A stretch of DNA of 64,000 nt from Sphaerolaimus hirsutus (Eukaryota; Nematoda; Chromadorea; Monhysterida; Sphaerolaimidae), in contig OZ038458.1 in assembly GCA_964036195.1 (NCBI GenBank), positions 10,305,832 to 10,369,831 on the forward strand, read 5' to 3'. This document shows, in pieces, positions 11,906-22,899 of the stretch. Below the pieces are notes generated by a model. The model worked only from the letters and a program-made list of their open reading frames with translations, had not been told where the DNA came from and did no database searches. Each line of letters opens with the position of its first letter. Position 1 is the stretch's first letter. Both the position numbers and the translations under genes were made by a program.

Positions 11906-14269
11906 AACGGTTACATTTTCATTACATGTTTAATCACCTTATCTGCTGAAAGATAGTATTTAACATTAGGTTAATTTCAGGTTAGATCATTCAGCTGGTA
12001 CACACACACATTTTTTAAACACATTTACAATTGTATTTTTGCTAGCATTGTAAGCTTGGGTTTATGTTGATTGTTTCATACCATATAAGCTGCAAATACT
12101 CAAATATGCCCCACAATTAAATGAAATAATAATTCCCAGCCCTTTTCGTTATTGACTACCTAATTACAACCTTTACCTTTTGTAGGGGGTTCATTATTTC
12201 CCCCGCTCACTCAGACCTGGAGGTATTTTGAGGTATTGACCGTATTAACTTGAATAATTCCACTTGGGAAGTATTTTTGTCAGATGTTTTTAAGGCGGAA
12301 CTATTCAAGGGGAGGAATTTTTCAAGCAAATATGTTGTTTATGTCTGTAGACACTTATGCATCTCTGTTGTTTATTGTTGAATGTTTCTACAATGTTACA
12401 AACAATGAATATAATATAATTTAAATATAACGTACAAGTTCTGATAAAATAACCCCCTTCCCCCTAGCACAATCCCATTGAATAAACCCCATCAAAATTT
12501 GCTGACAAACAATCAACTTCCTTGGTGTTTTTCTAGGAAATATGTTGTATTTTATACATGATAAGATGAGGTTGGTAGTTTTTAACGATCAGAAAAATGA
12601 TAAAACACATACATAGCTCCTCTATAACACGATTACATGAGTTGACGGAATACATTCGTATAACGGAAAATGTGCAATTTCTGAGGAAAAAAACTCCTCC
12701 CCTTGAATAACATCCCCCCTTGAATAACTCCCCCTCCAAAACCTCTGACGAAAGAATAATTCCCATGGGGATATGCGTTATATAGAACTCAAGCAAACCC
12801 CGCCCCTATTCAGTTCATAACTGCATACATGCAGTAATTTTTGGTGAATACATGATCCTGTTTTACGCTTTCTCGAAAGTGTAAAACAGCCATGTGCAAA
12901 CAGCCATTTTTTCACTTCCGCTGTGTTGTGCACACAGAAACCATGGCAAATGTGAACTGAGACCGTGACGTACAGATAATGAGAGAACACGCATGGAGCT
13001 GGATGGATTGCCGAGTGGACCTTGGGCAATGGGCCAAGTCAAGTCCATGGAGCCAACTACCCGATGAGCGATTGCGATCATTCATTCAACTGTGACGTGA
13101 GTTCAACTGTCGCTGAGTAACAAGGTTTGCGTTTGTGGAATCGGTTCACGCAATGAGCAATGCGAAAAAGGTCATTTGAATGACGATGGCAAACCCTCTG
13201 GAAAAAAAGTATTTAAAGTTTTTTTTTCCAAAATAGTTTTCGCATTTTCATATTTTTTTTCGAATCTTTTTTTATTACTTTTCGAATTTTCAAATGTCAA
13301 TTGTCCTACAAAGTTCATTTAAAACTCATTTCTTTTTGTTTTGATCGACATTTTACACGAAATGAAGCGACAGTTGACTTCACGCTCTACAGGGCTCGGG
13401 ATTGCCCTCTAACGTCCGAATGACTGCGGCCATCGTCGAAGTCGCAGCCAGATTGGGCACACACGTCGCGGCGGCCGGGAAATCGAGTGCGCACAGTACT
13501 TTCGCAACTGTACTCGCTTTACATTTATACCTTGGCAACTAATTCAACAACCCACATTCAGAGGACATATTTTTTAGCCCAACACATTTGTTGGGCAGTT
13601 CATGTTGTTCAAATTACACGATGTTCGATTAGACGTTGTTCGATTTTTAGCCCACTGACAGCGACAGGAACCGCATAGGTAAACGTAATGAATCGGCTTG
13701 CACAAAGAACGACTCGGAAGAAAGCCCTACTTACGTATGTTTTGTTATTTATTTCAAAAGTTTACAAAAACTTCCCGCCATGGTTGCGCTTTTTTCGTTA
13801 GCTTTTTCACCCTTCCTTCAATTTGTAGTAGTCGAGTGAAAGTTCACTCAACTACTACAAATTGGAAGCCGCCCTTCTTTTTTTCGTCATCCTTCCAGCC
13901 AATTTTTTTCAAGTTCTGCCAAGCGTTTCCGAAGTGTTACGTCACAGATAATTCAGAGAATGAAGATTCATAGAGTTCGTTAAACATTTGATCTTAAAAT
14001 AGCGCCTATTCAATGGACCAAAGCCACTACATAACAGCGTCCGCTGACGTTTTTTATTTTTTATTGGAGACCCGCCCTTTTATAAGTAGACTAGAAATAC
14101 AGTATAGGTATACTTTAAAAGTGTTTGACAACGCAGTGGAGAAGGAATGAAGTAGAAAATCACAGAATAATGTCTTCACTCAAACTTGCAAATGCAAACG
14201 GTACAGATATGCTTAGAATACATAAAACAACATGTAATTGTTGTTAAATAGAAAATTAGGATGTTACTG
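11906..14269. other. Spacer downstream of gene B: decayed elements, no gene seen
   Basis: About 12239-12780 is a degraded TACCGTATT-family copy (TTGAATAATTCC motifs at both ends). About 12840-13250 resembles the interior of the hAT-like element at 10312 in opposite orientation. About 13320-13410 ends in half of a CAGTCCC-family hairpin. I see no coding exon. Confidence 0.4.
13819..13864. repeat. Near-perfect 22-bp hairpin (fold-back)
   Basis: CAATTTGTAGTAGTCGAGTG... folds on ...CACTCAACTACTACAAATTG with a loop of only two bases. A related hairpin with TGTAGTA and TCAACTACTAC arms lies at 39310-39363. Confidence 0.7.
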
Positions 14270-14275
14270 TTTATT
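14270..14275 (-). other. Candidate polyadenylation signal of gene B
   Basis: AATAAA on the minus strand about 100 nt beyond the gene B stop codon. Confidence 0.5.
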
Positions 14276-14377
14276 GACTTGGCACATACATACGTATTTG
14301 ATCATTGTACAATGTTGTAAATACGTTGTGTAATGTACACAGTGTTGGGCTGCTGTTTTCTTGTCTCTGCAATCCAA

Positions 14378-17300
14378 TCAGCCTTTCTTCCCACGTCCTT
14401 TGTTTCCGTTGTTACCTCTACCACCAGAACGGCCATTGTTTCCGCTGTTGCCTCTTCCACTGTTGCCATTGTTTCCACTGTTGCCTCTTCCACTGTTGCC
14501 ATTGGTGCCGAATCTACCATTGTTACGCCCACTGCCAAATCTGCCATTATTCCCTTTGCTACCAAATCTGCCATTATTCTCATTGCTACCGCGGCTGTCA
14601 CTGTCACCGCTGCTGTCACTGTCACCGCTGCTGTTGCCTAAAACATGTGTACCGACACTTAATTTTTCCAAATGCTAATCTTATGAATGTTCGGTATTAA
14701 ATGAGTTTGTCCAACCTTGCTTTTCATTTCCATCTCCTCCAGATTGTCCTCCTGCACCTCCAGCTTGTCCTCCTACACCTCCAGCTTGTCCTCCAGACTG
14801 TCCTCCTGCTCCTCCAGCTTGTCCTCCAGACTGTCCTCCTGCACCTCCAGCTTGTCCTCCGGACTGTCCTCCTGCACCTCCAGCTTGTCCTCCTGCACCT
14901 CCAGCTTGTTCTCCAGATTTTCCTCCTGACCCTCCAGCTTGTCCTCCTGCACCACCAGCTTGTCCTCCTGCACCTCCAGATTGTCCTCCTGCACCTCCAG
15001 CTTGTCCTCCTGCACCTCCAGCTTGTCCTCCAGACTGTCCTCCTGCACCTCCAGCTTGTCCTCCGGACTGTCCTCCTGCACCTCCAGCTTGTCCTCCAGA
15101 GTTTCCTCCTGCGCCTCCAGCTTGTCCTCCAGAGTTTCCTCCTGCACCTTCTCCTCCAGAGTTTCCTCCTGCACCTCCAGCTTGTTCTCCAGACTTTCCT
15201 CCTGCACCTCCAGCTTGTCCTCCAGAGTTTCCTCCTGCACCTCCAGCTTGTCCTCCAGAGTTTCCTCCTGCACCTCCAGCTTGTCCTCCAGAGTTTCCTC
15301 CTGCACCTCCAGCTTGTTCTCCAGACTTTCCTCCTGCACCTCCAGCTTGTCCTCCAGAGTTTCCTCCTGCACCTCCAGCTTGTCCTCCAGAGTTTCCTAC
15401 TGCACCTCCAGCTTGTCCTCCAGAGTTTCCTCCTGCACCTCCAGCTTGTCCTCCTGCACCTCCTCCTCCAGAGTTTTCTCCTGCACCTCCAGCTTGTCCT
15501 CCTGCACCTCCAGCTTGTTCTCCAGACTTTCCTCCTGCACCTCCAGCTTGTCCTCCTGCACCTTTAGCTTGTCCTCCTGCACCTCCAGCTTGTTCTCCAG
15601 ACTTTCCTCCTGCACCTCCAGCTTGTCCTCCAGAGTTTCCTCCTGCACCTCCAGCTTGTCCTCCTGCACCTCCAGCTTGTCCTCCAGAGTTTCCTCCTGC
15701 ACCTCCAGCTTGTCCTCCTGCACCTCCTCCTCCAGAGTTTCCTCCTGCACCTCCAGCTTGTCCTCCTGCACCTCCAGCTTGTTCTCCAGACTTTCCTCCT
15801 GCACCTCCAGCTTGTCCTCCTGCACCTCCAGCTTGTTCTCCAGACTTTCCTCCTGCACCTCCAGCTTGTCCTCCAGAGTTTCCTCCTGCACCTCCAGCTT
15901 GTCCTCCTGCACCTCCAGCTTGTCCTCCAGAGTTTCCTCCTGCACCTCCAGCTTGTCCTACACTGCCGTCACCACCACCTGTATATTACATGCACTTGAA
16001 AGAAAATTGTCCATTTTCACATTTATGTATGAATTGAATGCATCTTGCAGTCAGTTTTTTGAGTTTTTTGCATCATGATTGAAGCCATAACTACAAAAAT
16101 GGAATGTCTATATTTGTCCATTGTGAAGATAGGTACTTGACCTTTCAGAATTTCAGGGGCTTGTGTCAGCATTTTTATACCTAAAACAGCATTTACAGTT
16201 TACACAGTCTGGTGTACTGACAAAAATTAAGTGAAAAAGTATCATGACAAATCTGAAATTTGCACATAATTTTAGCCCGCTGTTCAAGACTTCTGAAAGC
16301 AAATTTAAGTTATCAGAACTATTATCCAAACTGATAACTGAAATTCGTCGTCAAATGGCCAAAAGTCTCGAACGACAGGCTTAAATTATCTGCAAATTGG
16401 GATGTGTGTATACTTAACTAGTGAGTACACTTCACTGTTGGAATGCTCAATTACTTTATATCCTCAATAAACCAGCTGAAAAAATGTTTATGCAAGCCTC
16501 TGGAGATTTGTGTGGTTTCAAAAATATTAGGTTGGAAAGAAAGTTCTGTCAGTTTCTAGAAACGAAGCCGGACCAGCAAAACCAACAATCCAAAAACTGA
16601 CAGAACTTTCTTTCCAACCTAATAGGTTTACAATCAACCACCATACGTCACACAAATTCAATGTTTTCAACTCAAAAATTAAACCGACCGTTACCGCTTT
16701 CATCGGTTCCATCATCTTTGCGCCGCCTCTTCCCGTCCTGCGATCACATCGTTAAGACACAGGTATTTTATTTTATCACTAATGCTGCGATTACAGCTCG
16801 GGCGAAATATTGACTGGGCGTAAAATTGATTTTTGGGCGTAAAATTAATTACAGGTGAATGGATAAAGATATGGCGTTGTAATTTCAGGCAAAGGAAGCG
16901 CACATGCAGATGTTGCTTGTGTCCAAAGTTCATCAGTTTACCGTATTACCTCGAAATACCCCCATGGGGGTTTATTATTTCGCCATCAAAATTTGAGGGG
17001 GGGTTAATTTGAGGGGGGGGGTTTATTCGAGGGGGGGGGGTTTATTATTTCGTCAGAAATTTTCGTAAGGATCGTAGTAAATAGTAGGCATTTGCATACA
17101 CAAAACAGGTAATAAATGTGTCCAAACAGGATATATTTGGACATAAAAACGTAGATAGCTACACAAACTAGTCTATGTGTAGCTGCAATGCAAATTAACA
17201 GTAATATACATCATGTACATTGCATACATGACGTATTTCGGTATTTCGAGGTATTTCGTATATGATGGTATTTCGAGGGGGGGGGGGGGGTTTATTATTT

Positions 17301-18173
17301 CCCCAGCCCATTTTGAGGGGGGGTTAATTCGAGGGGGGTTAATTCAAGGGGGGGATAATTCGAGGTAATACGGTATTTAAATTGTACTAGAAGTTATGAA
17401 TTTTGGCGCAAATTGTTTTAATTTTACGCACTAATTTTATGCCAGTTTCAGCGCATAATTGGAAAAATTGTGCTAAAATTCATAACTCCCAGTACGATTA
17501 AAATAAACTCATGAGCTTTGGACATAAGAAACGTCTGCATCTAAGCTTTCTTTGACTGAAAAAACAATGTTGTATATTTATCCATTCATCTGTAATTAAT
17601 TTTACGCCCAAAATAAATTTTACACCCAGTCAATTTTACGCCCGAGCTGTAATCGCAGCATTATAACGGGTCATTGATAGCTAAAGGAAACGTAAAAGAT
17701 AAAACGACAATTTCAGTCTCAACAAGTTACAAATACACACGAACGCTTAGAGATATCAATCCTAGATATTGAAATATTGAAAGCACTTCCTAAACGATAA
17801 AACTTTTTCCGAAACGCTTTAGTAGCTCTCGAGATATTTATGAATTTTACGTCAAGATTTCACAATTCGTCGACAACATGTGTCGACAAATTGTGAAATC
17901 TTGACGTAAGGTTCATAATATAGGTAGATACCGGTTTAGTTCTTCTAAGATCTCAAGTTAGGGATTGATATATCTCGGCATTCTTGTGTATTTAGAATCA
18001 ATCGATACTGATCTTCACGTTTCAAATTGAATTTTTTCGGTAAGCTTAAAAGTTCCCCTGAACACAGACTTCAGTAACACAAAAATATCAAGTCGAATGC
18101 TCACCGGGGCGCACAGCGCCAAGCCCAGCGCCGTCGAAAACAACAGCAGAAATTTCAGTGAGATCGCGTACAT
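14378..18173 (-). CDS. Secreted glycine-rich repeat protein, gene B (four exons)
   Basis: Exons, 5' to 3': 18105-18173, 16689-16737, 14716-15978, 14378-14637. Phases are 0, 1, 1 and all lengths fit, so one frame of about 545 residues runs through. Exon 1 is the signal peptide, identical in sequence to that of gene A. Exon 2 (GKRRRKDDGTDESGN) is the counterpart of gene A exon 2. Exon 3 is built from 11-residue GGNSGGQAGGA units with 7-residue GGQAGGA and GGKSGEQAGGA variants. Exon 4 starts with alternating Ser/Asp-Gly (SSGDSDSSGDSDS), passes into NNGRFG repeats like gene A exon 5, and ends KGRGKKG at a TGA. No Cys follows the signal peptide. The product is probably extracellular and unstructured or elastic; its function is not known. 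Introns 1 and 2 contain MITEs. Against gene A, the repeat exons share codon phase but not repeat sequence, so the repeats expanded independently after duplication. Confidence 0.78.
14740..15965 (-). repeat. 21/33-bp coding repeats in gene B exon 3
   Basis: Alternating AGCTGGAGGTGCAGGAGG units with AACTCTGGAGGACA inserts, about 1.2 kb. All frames on both strands are largely open because the period is a multiple of three. Only the Gly/Gln/Asn/Ala minus frame agrees with the splice phases. Confidence 0.85.
16527..16622. mobile_element. 96-bp mariner-type MITE in gene B intron 2
   Basis: Inverted ends TTAGGTTGGAAAGAAAGTTC and complement pair without a mismatch over about 28 bp, and TA flanks both sides (16525-16526, 16623-16624). 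The TTAGGTTGG start is typical of mariner elements. Perfect arms suggest a recent insertion. Confidence 0.85.
16780..17663. mobile_element. Long-arm fold-back element with ATGCTGCGATTACAGCTCGG ends
   Basis: Arms of roughly 150 bp (TGGGCGTAAAATTGATTTTG-type repeats) are inverted copies of each other and flanked by TA. A TACCGTATT-family MITE (16939-17375) sits in its middle, splitting it. Lies in gene B intron 1. Confidence 0.7.
16939..17375. mobile_element. TACCGTATT-family MITE, ATTACCTCG subtype (nested)
   Basis: Ends TACCGTATTACCTCGAAATA and complement, with TA flanks. The interior has G runs up to 13 and a CATGTACATTGCATACATGA palindrome. Very similar to the copy at 31631-32065. Confidence 0.8.
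17848..17909. repeat. Perfect fold-back around TGTCGACA
   Basis: TTACGTCAAGATTTCACAAT pairs with its complement about 40 bp away. Weaker inverted similarity (AGATATCAATCC and GGATTGATATATCT) extends outward to about 17740-17985, so this is probably the core of a larger inverted-repeat element. Confidence 0.7.
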
Positions 18174-18225
18174 TTTGCAAGTTGCAATGTTATCAAATTG
18201 TGATTGAAGTTTGCCCACCGCGAAG

Positions 18226-18234
18226 TTTTATATG
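18226..18234 (-). promoter_or_regulatory. TATA box of gene B
   Basis: CATATAAAACTTCGCGGTGG on the minus strand about 53 nt upstream of the ATG, matching gene A. Confidence 0.65.
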
Positions 18235-18680
18235 TGTGCGCGCTGGTTGTTTGTGTGCGAAATTACCACCCACCAATATCTTGTTTGTTTTTCTGTGTGT
18301 TGTCGATGTCATCAAATTCGAGTAGCATAATAATTTCATTTCGAGTCTGATGCATGAACATAGGTAAACATTTTTTTACTGGGCATTTTACTTCTACGCG
18401 ATTCTGGACTTGCACATGGTTGGCGGTACCTATTTTTATGCAGTTCATGCACATAATTTAGATCGTAAATATTTATAAGAGATCGTCATGATATTATTAC
18501 AGCGTGTAAATGGATCTTTGAAGACTCCCACACATTTCTCAGAGATGTGAATGAGAATAACTAAAAAAATGCATCACAAAAACAAGAAGAAAAAAATCAA
18601 TAACAAAATTTTGAAAATAGAACGATTATGCAGAGTACTTAGTCATGCTTTTTTGTATAAATGATTTCAAAGTAAATAAC

Positions 18681-18686
18681 TTTATT
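18681..18686 (-). other. Candidate polyadenylation signal of the R7BP-like gene
   Basis: AATAAA on the minus strand about 145 nt after the stop codon at 18829-18831. Confidence 0.45.
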
Positions 18687-18828
18687 AATCTAAAACAAAC
18701 TATTTACAAGAATAATTTCAAAAAATAAGTAATGCAAATTCTCCCATCAACACCGATCTCATCAAGACGTGCACTATAAAAAATACAATGTATTATAAAA
18801 TAGGTGAACACAGTATTTGACGCTAGAG

Positions 18829-21187
18829 CTATGCATAACTGGTCTTGAATCCACTGCACATCCAGTCCATGCGGCAGCCGCGTCGCCGGCTGCGAGGCTT
18901 GGCAACGGCACGGTTCTCGTCGTAGTCGCCTGTAGTAGCAGATAAATACTAAATCTATGTTTACACTGCGTCTTGTGCCGACAACAAAAAAGTGAAAAAG
19001 TTCCAAAATTCGGGAATAACGTTCGATATTTCATCGAAAAAGCAGTGAAGTATACTCACTACCGTAAATTATCGAATAAGTCCCCCCCCCTCGAATAACT
19101 CCCCCCTGTTTTGAGCGTGAGGAAACAGTAACTCCCCCCTCGAATAACTCCCCCCTGTTTTGAGCGTGAGGAAACAATAACTCCCCCCTCGAATAACTCC
19201 CCCCTATGATCGATGCCGCAAATGCATTGTGTCACATAGTAGTGAGTATACTTCACTGCCTTTTCTTGCAGGTGTGGAATATAATTCCGGAATTTTGGAA
19301 CTTTTTCATTTCATTTTTTCGTCGCCGCACAAGGCCGCGTAAACGACCCTTAACGTGTTCGGCAATCAGCCAAAAACGTCTAAACCACGAACCAGTCGGA
19401 AAATGAGCCGTGATCAAATTCTCCAGCGTCTCCAGTATCCCCTCGGCTTCCATGATGTCGCGCCGCACAGAGGCAATCTCTTCGTGCCTGGGATGGCTGC
19501 AGCAGCGCACCGCACTCGCCGCTTGAATGGCCGCGTCGGCGCCGGCCGCGCTGCCCACGGCGCTCGCGCCCGCCGCGTCCAACAGAAGTGCAGATTGAAC
19601 CGTGCTGCCTGAGATGCGCGTGCATGGTTGGAGTGTTTTTTTATTCTTATTGCTAATGGGTACTAATTGCTTTACAAAGAATGTTACCGTATTTTGATGA
19701 ATAAGATAACGTGACAAAATGTGTACCGGATTCTCCCATTTCTCCCATAGTGAGAGTGATGCAATGCTATGGAAAAAATGCAATCACAGTTTTTAATTCA
19801 GACTGTATATCATAGATTCCATTGTCAAGTGTACTGTCGCTGGACTATACTGAAAAAATGCCGGAGAGAGGACCGCTCACCGAGATCACTGCCGATCATA
19901 TCATCGCTGCGCCCAGACGTCGAAGGTCCAGCGTCTTTCACACCCTGCATGAACGCGTCTAATTAAAATGACGTCACACTCCCACTGCACAAATTCCCGA
20001 GCCGACCTCATCAGCTTCGGCGTCCAGTTCGCCTTCGCACTCGCCCAGGGCGGACCTGAGCAGGAGCTCGCAGCGCCGCATCTCGCAGATGAACAGCGTC
20101 ACGCCGGCGATGAACTGCGCCGCCTGGTTGGTGAACTCGCTGCCGTGCGCGCCCTCGTGCGACTCGCTGCGCAGCTGCAGATGGGGGGCGCGGTGAAGGT
20201 GGATTGATCTAGGTAAGTGCTCAGCGTACTCGACCACGCCTTATAATTATTCAAAGAGATACCTATACCGTATACTCTCGAATAAACCCCCAGCGGAGTT
20301 ATTTTTTCTGCATGGTTTTTTAGACTGGGGAGTTAATCGAGGGGGACTTGTTCGAATGTTGTCATTTTTCCTACCTTGGCTTACAGGAGGAGTGATCCGA
20401 AGAAATACGTTAATCATAACACGCACAAGAATAAGCCAACCTGCGGCAGCACAGCGTGCCTCGTCCTATCGCAGTGGGCGAGACACTGGCGCCTGGCCGC
20501 GTCCAGTTCCCTCCTGAGCGACACCTGCGCCGGGTCGTCGGCGGCGGCCACGCCCAGCATCTGCACCTGCTGCCGGTAGACGGCCGTCTGCTGACACATC
20601 TCGTGCACCAGCTGCGGGTGGCGCGGGGCAGTTTGGTTTGATAGGTCGGTTTTTGGTGTGTAAGTAAGTGAGGAAGGATTGCGATAGAATATATTGATGG
20701 CCCAGTGCCCACACTAGTTGACACATGTGTGACACACAGTTGACACATGAGTTGACACATGACGTCTGTGTCAACTCAGGTTTCGGCTTCACGTAAAGCA
20801 CAACGATCTCCAAATGCACATGCAGCAATGTTGAAAATTAAATATTATGGCAAGTGCATTGGTAGATCGCTCCATTAACGTGGTGCAGAATGCACATGAT
20901 CATTTGTGAATCGTGTGAATGTGTTAGAACTGGACTAATGAGAAATTCTGAAACAGCAGTTATTATAGGTCAGTGATGGACCCCGACGGGAATAAGGTAA
21001 TGTAGGATTCGCTGAGGTATTATCACTCAGTGCTCAGTAGCGGGTAACAGACGTCTCTGCAGTGAGTAAGCGCGGTGCCGGCGCTGCCTTTGCTGGAGGT
21101 GGAGTGGACGCGCCGCAGCCGCAACGACATGCCGCCCAGCAGCGCGGCCACGCAGCGCCGCCAGCCCCAGCTCCGCTTGCCGCTCAT
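18829..21187 (-). CDS. RGS7BP: R7 RGS-family-binding protein (R7BP-like), six exons
   Basis: Exons: 21053-21187, 20441-20611, 20007-20174, 19881-19944, 19393-19608, 18829-18929. Phases 0,0,0,1,1 are consistent and give about 285 residues (vertebrate R7BP has about 257). In vertebrates R7BP is a membrane anchor that binds RGS7-group/G-beta-5 complexes and steers them to the plasma membrane in neurons. Support: HCRDLVHEMCQQTAVYRQQV aligns with the R7BP block DCKMLVQEFNTQVALYREL, spread across the exon 1/2 join. FIAGVTLFICEMRRCELLL matches the second helix, and VRRDIMEAEGILETLENLI the third. The C-terminus RSRRRGCRMDWMCSGF is polybasic with two Cys, like the palmitoylated basic tail of R7BP but not ending in CC. 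Oddities: an Ala/Gly-rich insert in exon 5 and weak donors (GTCTGT, GTTCGT). A longer exon 5 ending near 19348 is also phase-compatible. The Met at 21187 is the most downstream good choice; the frame is open further 5'. Confidence 0.8.
19042..19261. mobile_element. Inverted-repeat element in R7BP-like intron 5
   Basis: Ends AGCAGTGAAGTATACTCACT and complement. The interior is three CTCGAATAACTCCCCCCTGT-type units (GTTTTGAGCGTGAGGAAACA repeated), related to the C-tract parts of the TACCGTATT family. Confidence 0.65.
20266..20413. mobile_element. Short TACCGTATT-family relic in R7BP-like intron 2
   Basis: Left end TACCGTATACTCTCGAATAA, degenerate right end GAAGAAATACGTTA, with G/C tract interior. 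Confidence 0.55.
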
Positions 21188-21500
21188 AAACGGCGCCGCA
21201 GCTTCCGCGCCGCGCGGCCGCCACTCGAGCAGGTTGCTTGAAGGCCGCCGTTAGAGCATGCGGTCCCGCCTGCGAGTAACCACACCGGCGGTGGGCGTCG
21301 AGGTGAAACGAGCCGGCAACCGCGGCTGCTGCCAACGGCCCGTTTGGTCGCGACGCCGCCTGCTATACTACGCTGCGCGGCCGCTAGAAAATGAAAAGCG
21401 GCACGCGGCACTGCCGCCGGCACACTTCCGACCGCGGGCGCGACTCGCCGCAGTGCGCCGTACTCACTCGCAGCGCATTGCTTATGTCCCCTTGGGCTGG
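21188..21500 (-). promoter_or_regulatory. GC-rich 5' region of the R7BP-like gene
   Basis: CpG-rich DNA directly upstream of the first coding exon; likely 5' UTR and promoter by position. No TATA box is obvious. Confidence 0.4.
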
Positions 21501-21608
21501 TGGACGGCATAAAGTTCGCGGACAGTGAGACCAAAGTGCGAGTAGGTAATTGGCGTGATGTCTGTCCTGTCTGTGTGCAGACTTCGCGTTGGTACTCCAA
21601 AATGTGCA

Positions 21609-22255
21609 TACCGTATTACCTCGAATAATACCCCACTTGAATTGACCCCCATCGAAATACCCCCAGGTATGAGCGACCTCGAAGGAAAGTAGACCCCCCG
21701 TTGAAATACCCCCGTCTCGAATAATGTACATCATGTATGCAATGTACATGATGTATAAATTGGCTCTAAATGGCATCGCAGCTACACATATTTTCACTAC
21801 CGTATTTCCTCGAAATACCCCCCGGGGGATGATTGTTTCAGAGTGAGAATTTTGAGGGGGGGGGGGGGTTAAACGAGGGGGGGTATTTCGAGGGGGGGGG
21901 GGCTTATTATTTCGCCAGAATTTTTTTGAACTCCCAGAACTAATTTGTCATTTGTAACGTACGCAGACGTACACAAAATGCAACAATAAGCATCATGAAT
22001 AAGTGTCTAAAGACTCATTAAAGTGTGTAGATGGTACAAAACCTGATCTAACGTAACATGGTCATTGTTTCTCACGTATGTTCTGCATTGCCCAGATCAC
22101 AAACTGCAGCTTTTGTCATGTATGTTCCCTTTACATACAATTAGGGGGGTATTTCGAGGGGGTGGGTAATTATTTCATAGTGTTCATTTTGAGGGTGGTA
22201 TCTCGAGAGGGGGGGGGGTATTTCGAGGGGGGCGGTATTTCGAGGAAATACGGTA
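21609..22255. mobile_element. Two adjoining TACCGTATT-family copies
   Basis: A left half starts at 21609 (TACCGTATTACCTCGAATAA). A complete copy spans 21798-22255 (TACCGTATTTCCTCGAAATA to the complement CGAGGAAATACGGTA), with G runs of up to 12. Confidence 0.7.
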
Positions 22256-22288
22256 TTTTGTGTAGATATATCATTATATATGCCCAAA

Positions 22289-22855
22289 TACCGGGTGGCC
22301 CACGTCAGGCGCACGGTTTTGATTGGCCCCCAACACATCAAGTTTTGAATGAAAACGGCTCCAATTTGGTATGGGGGTAAATAAATGTACCCCATTTGCT
22401 GTGTTAAGTGCACGGTATCATATCGCAAGATTTTGTGTCAGAACGTGAAAGAGTTTCATATTTATGTTTTTGAATGTGTCCCATTGTGGATGGTCCTGTG
22501 GAGTGACGTTGTTTTGCATAAATACGATGTGATAAATGTGAAATTTTCGTGATATTTATGTGTGTGCTTAACATACTAAATAGGGTACATTTATCTACTG
22601 TCATGCCAAATTTGGACTATTTTATGAATAGTTGGTGCTTTGGTAGACGATTGCCTGACATGCGCCACGCTCAAACACGTACATATTAAACTTTGCGTCA
22701 TGTTCCGACATGAATTTTTGTGATGTGGAACCGTGCACTTAACACAACAAATGGGGTACTTTTATCTACCCCCATACCAAATTTGAGCAGTTTTCATTCA
22801 AAATTGACGTGTTGGGAGCCAATTCAAACCGTGCGCCTGACGTGGGCCACCCTAT
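22289..22855. mobile_element. Long-arm inverted-repeat element, CCGGGTGGCCCACGTCAGGC ends
   Basis: Arms of about 130 bp: GCGCACGG...CCAACACATCAA on the left and the complement on the right, both containing ACCCCATTTG and GTGCACGGT blocks. Flanked by TA. No coding potential. Confidence 0.7.
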
Positions 22856-22899
22856 ATATTCTATTTGGCGTCATTTATCACCAGATGTGGGTTTGTTTT

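Noticed and set aside
14701..16078. Plus-strand Leu/Gln- and Ser/Cys-rich frames and the minus Glu/Lys coiled-coil-like frame
   Set aside because: Shadows of the Gly/Gln/Asn repeat exon of gene B; no matching splice sites or start context.
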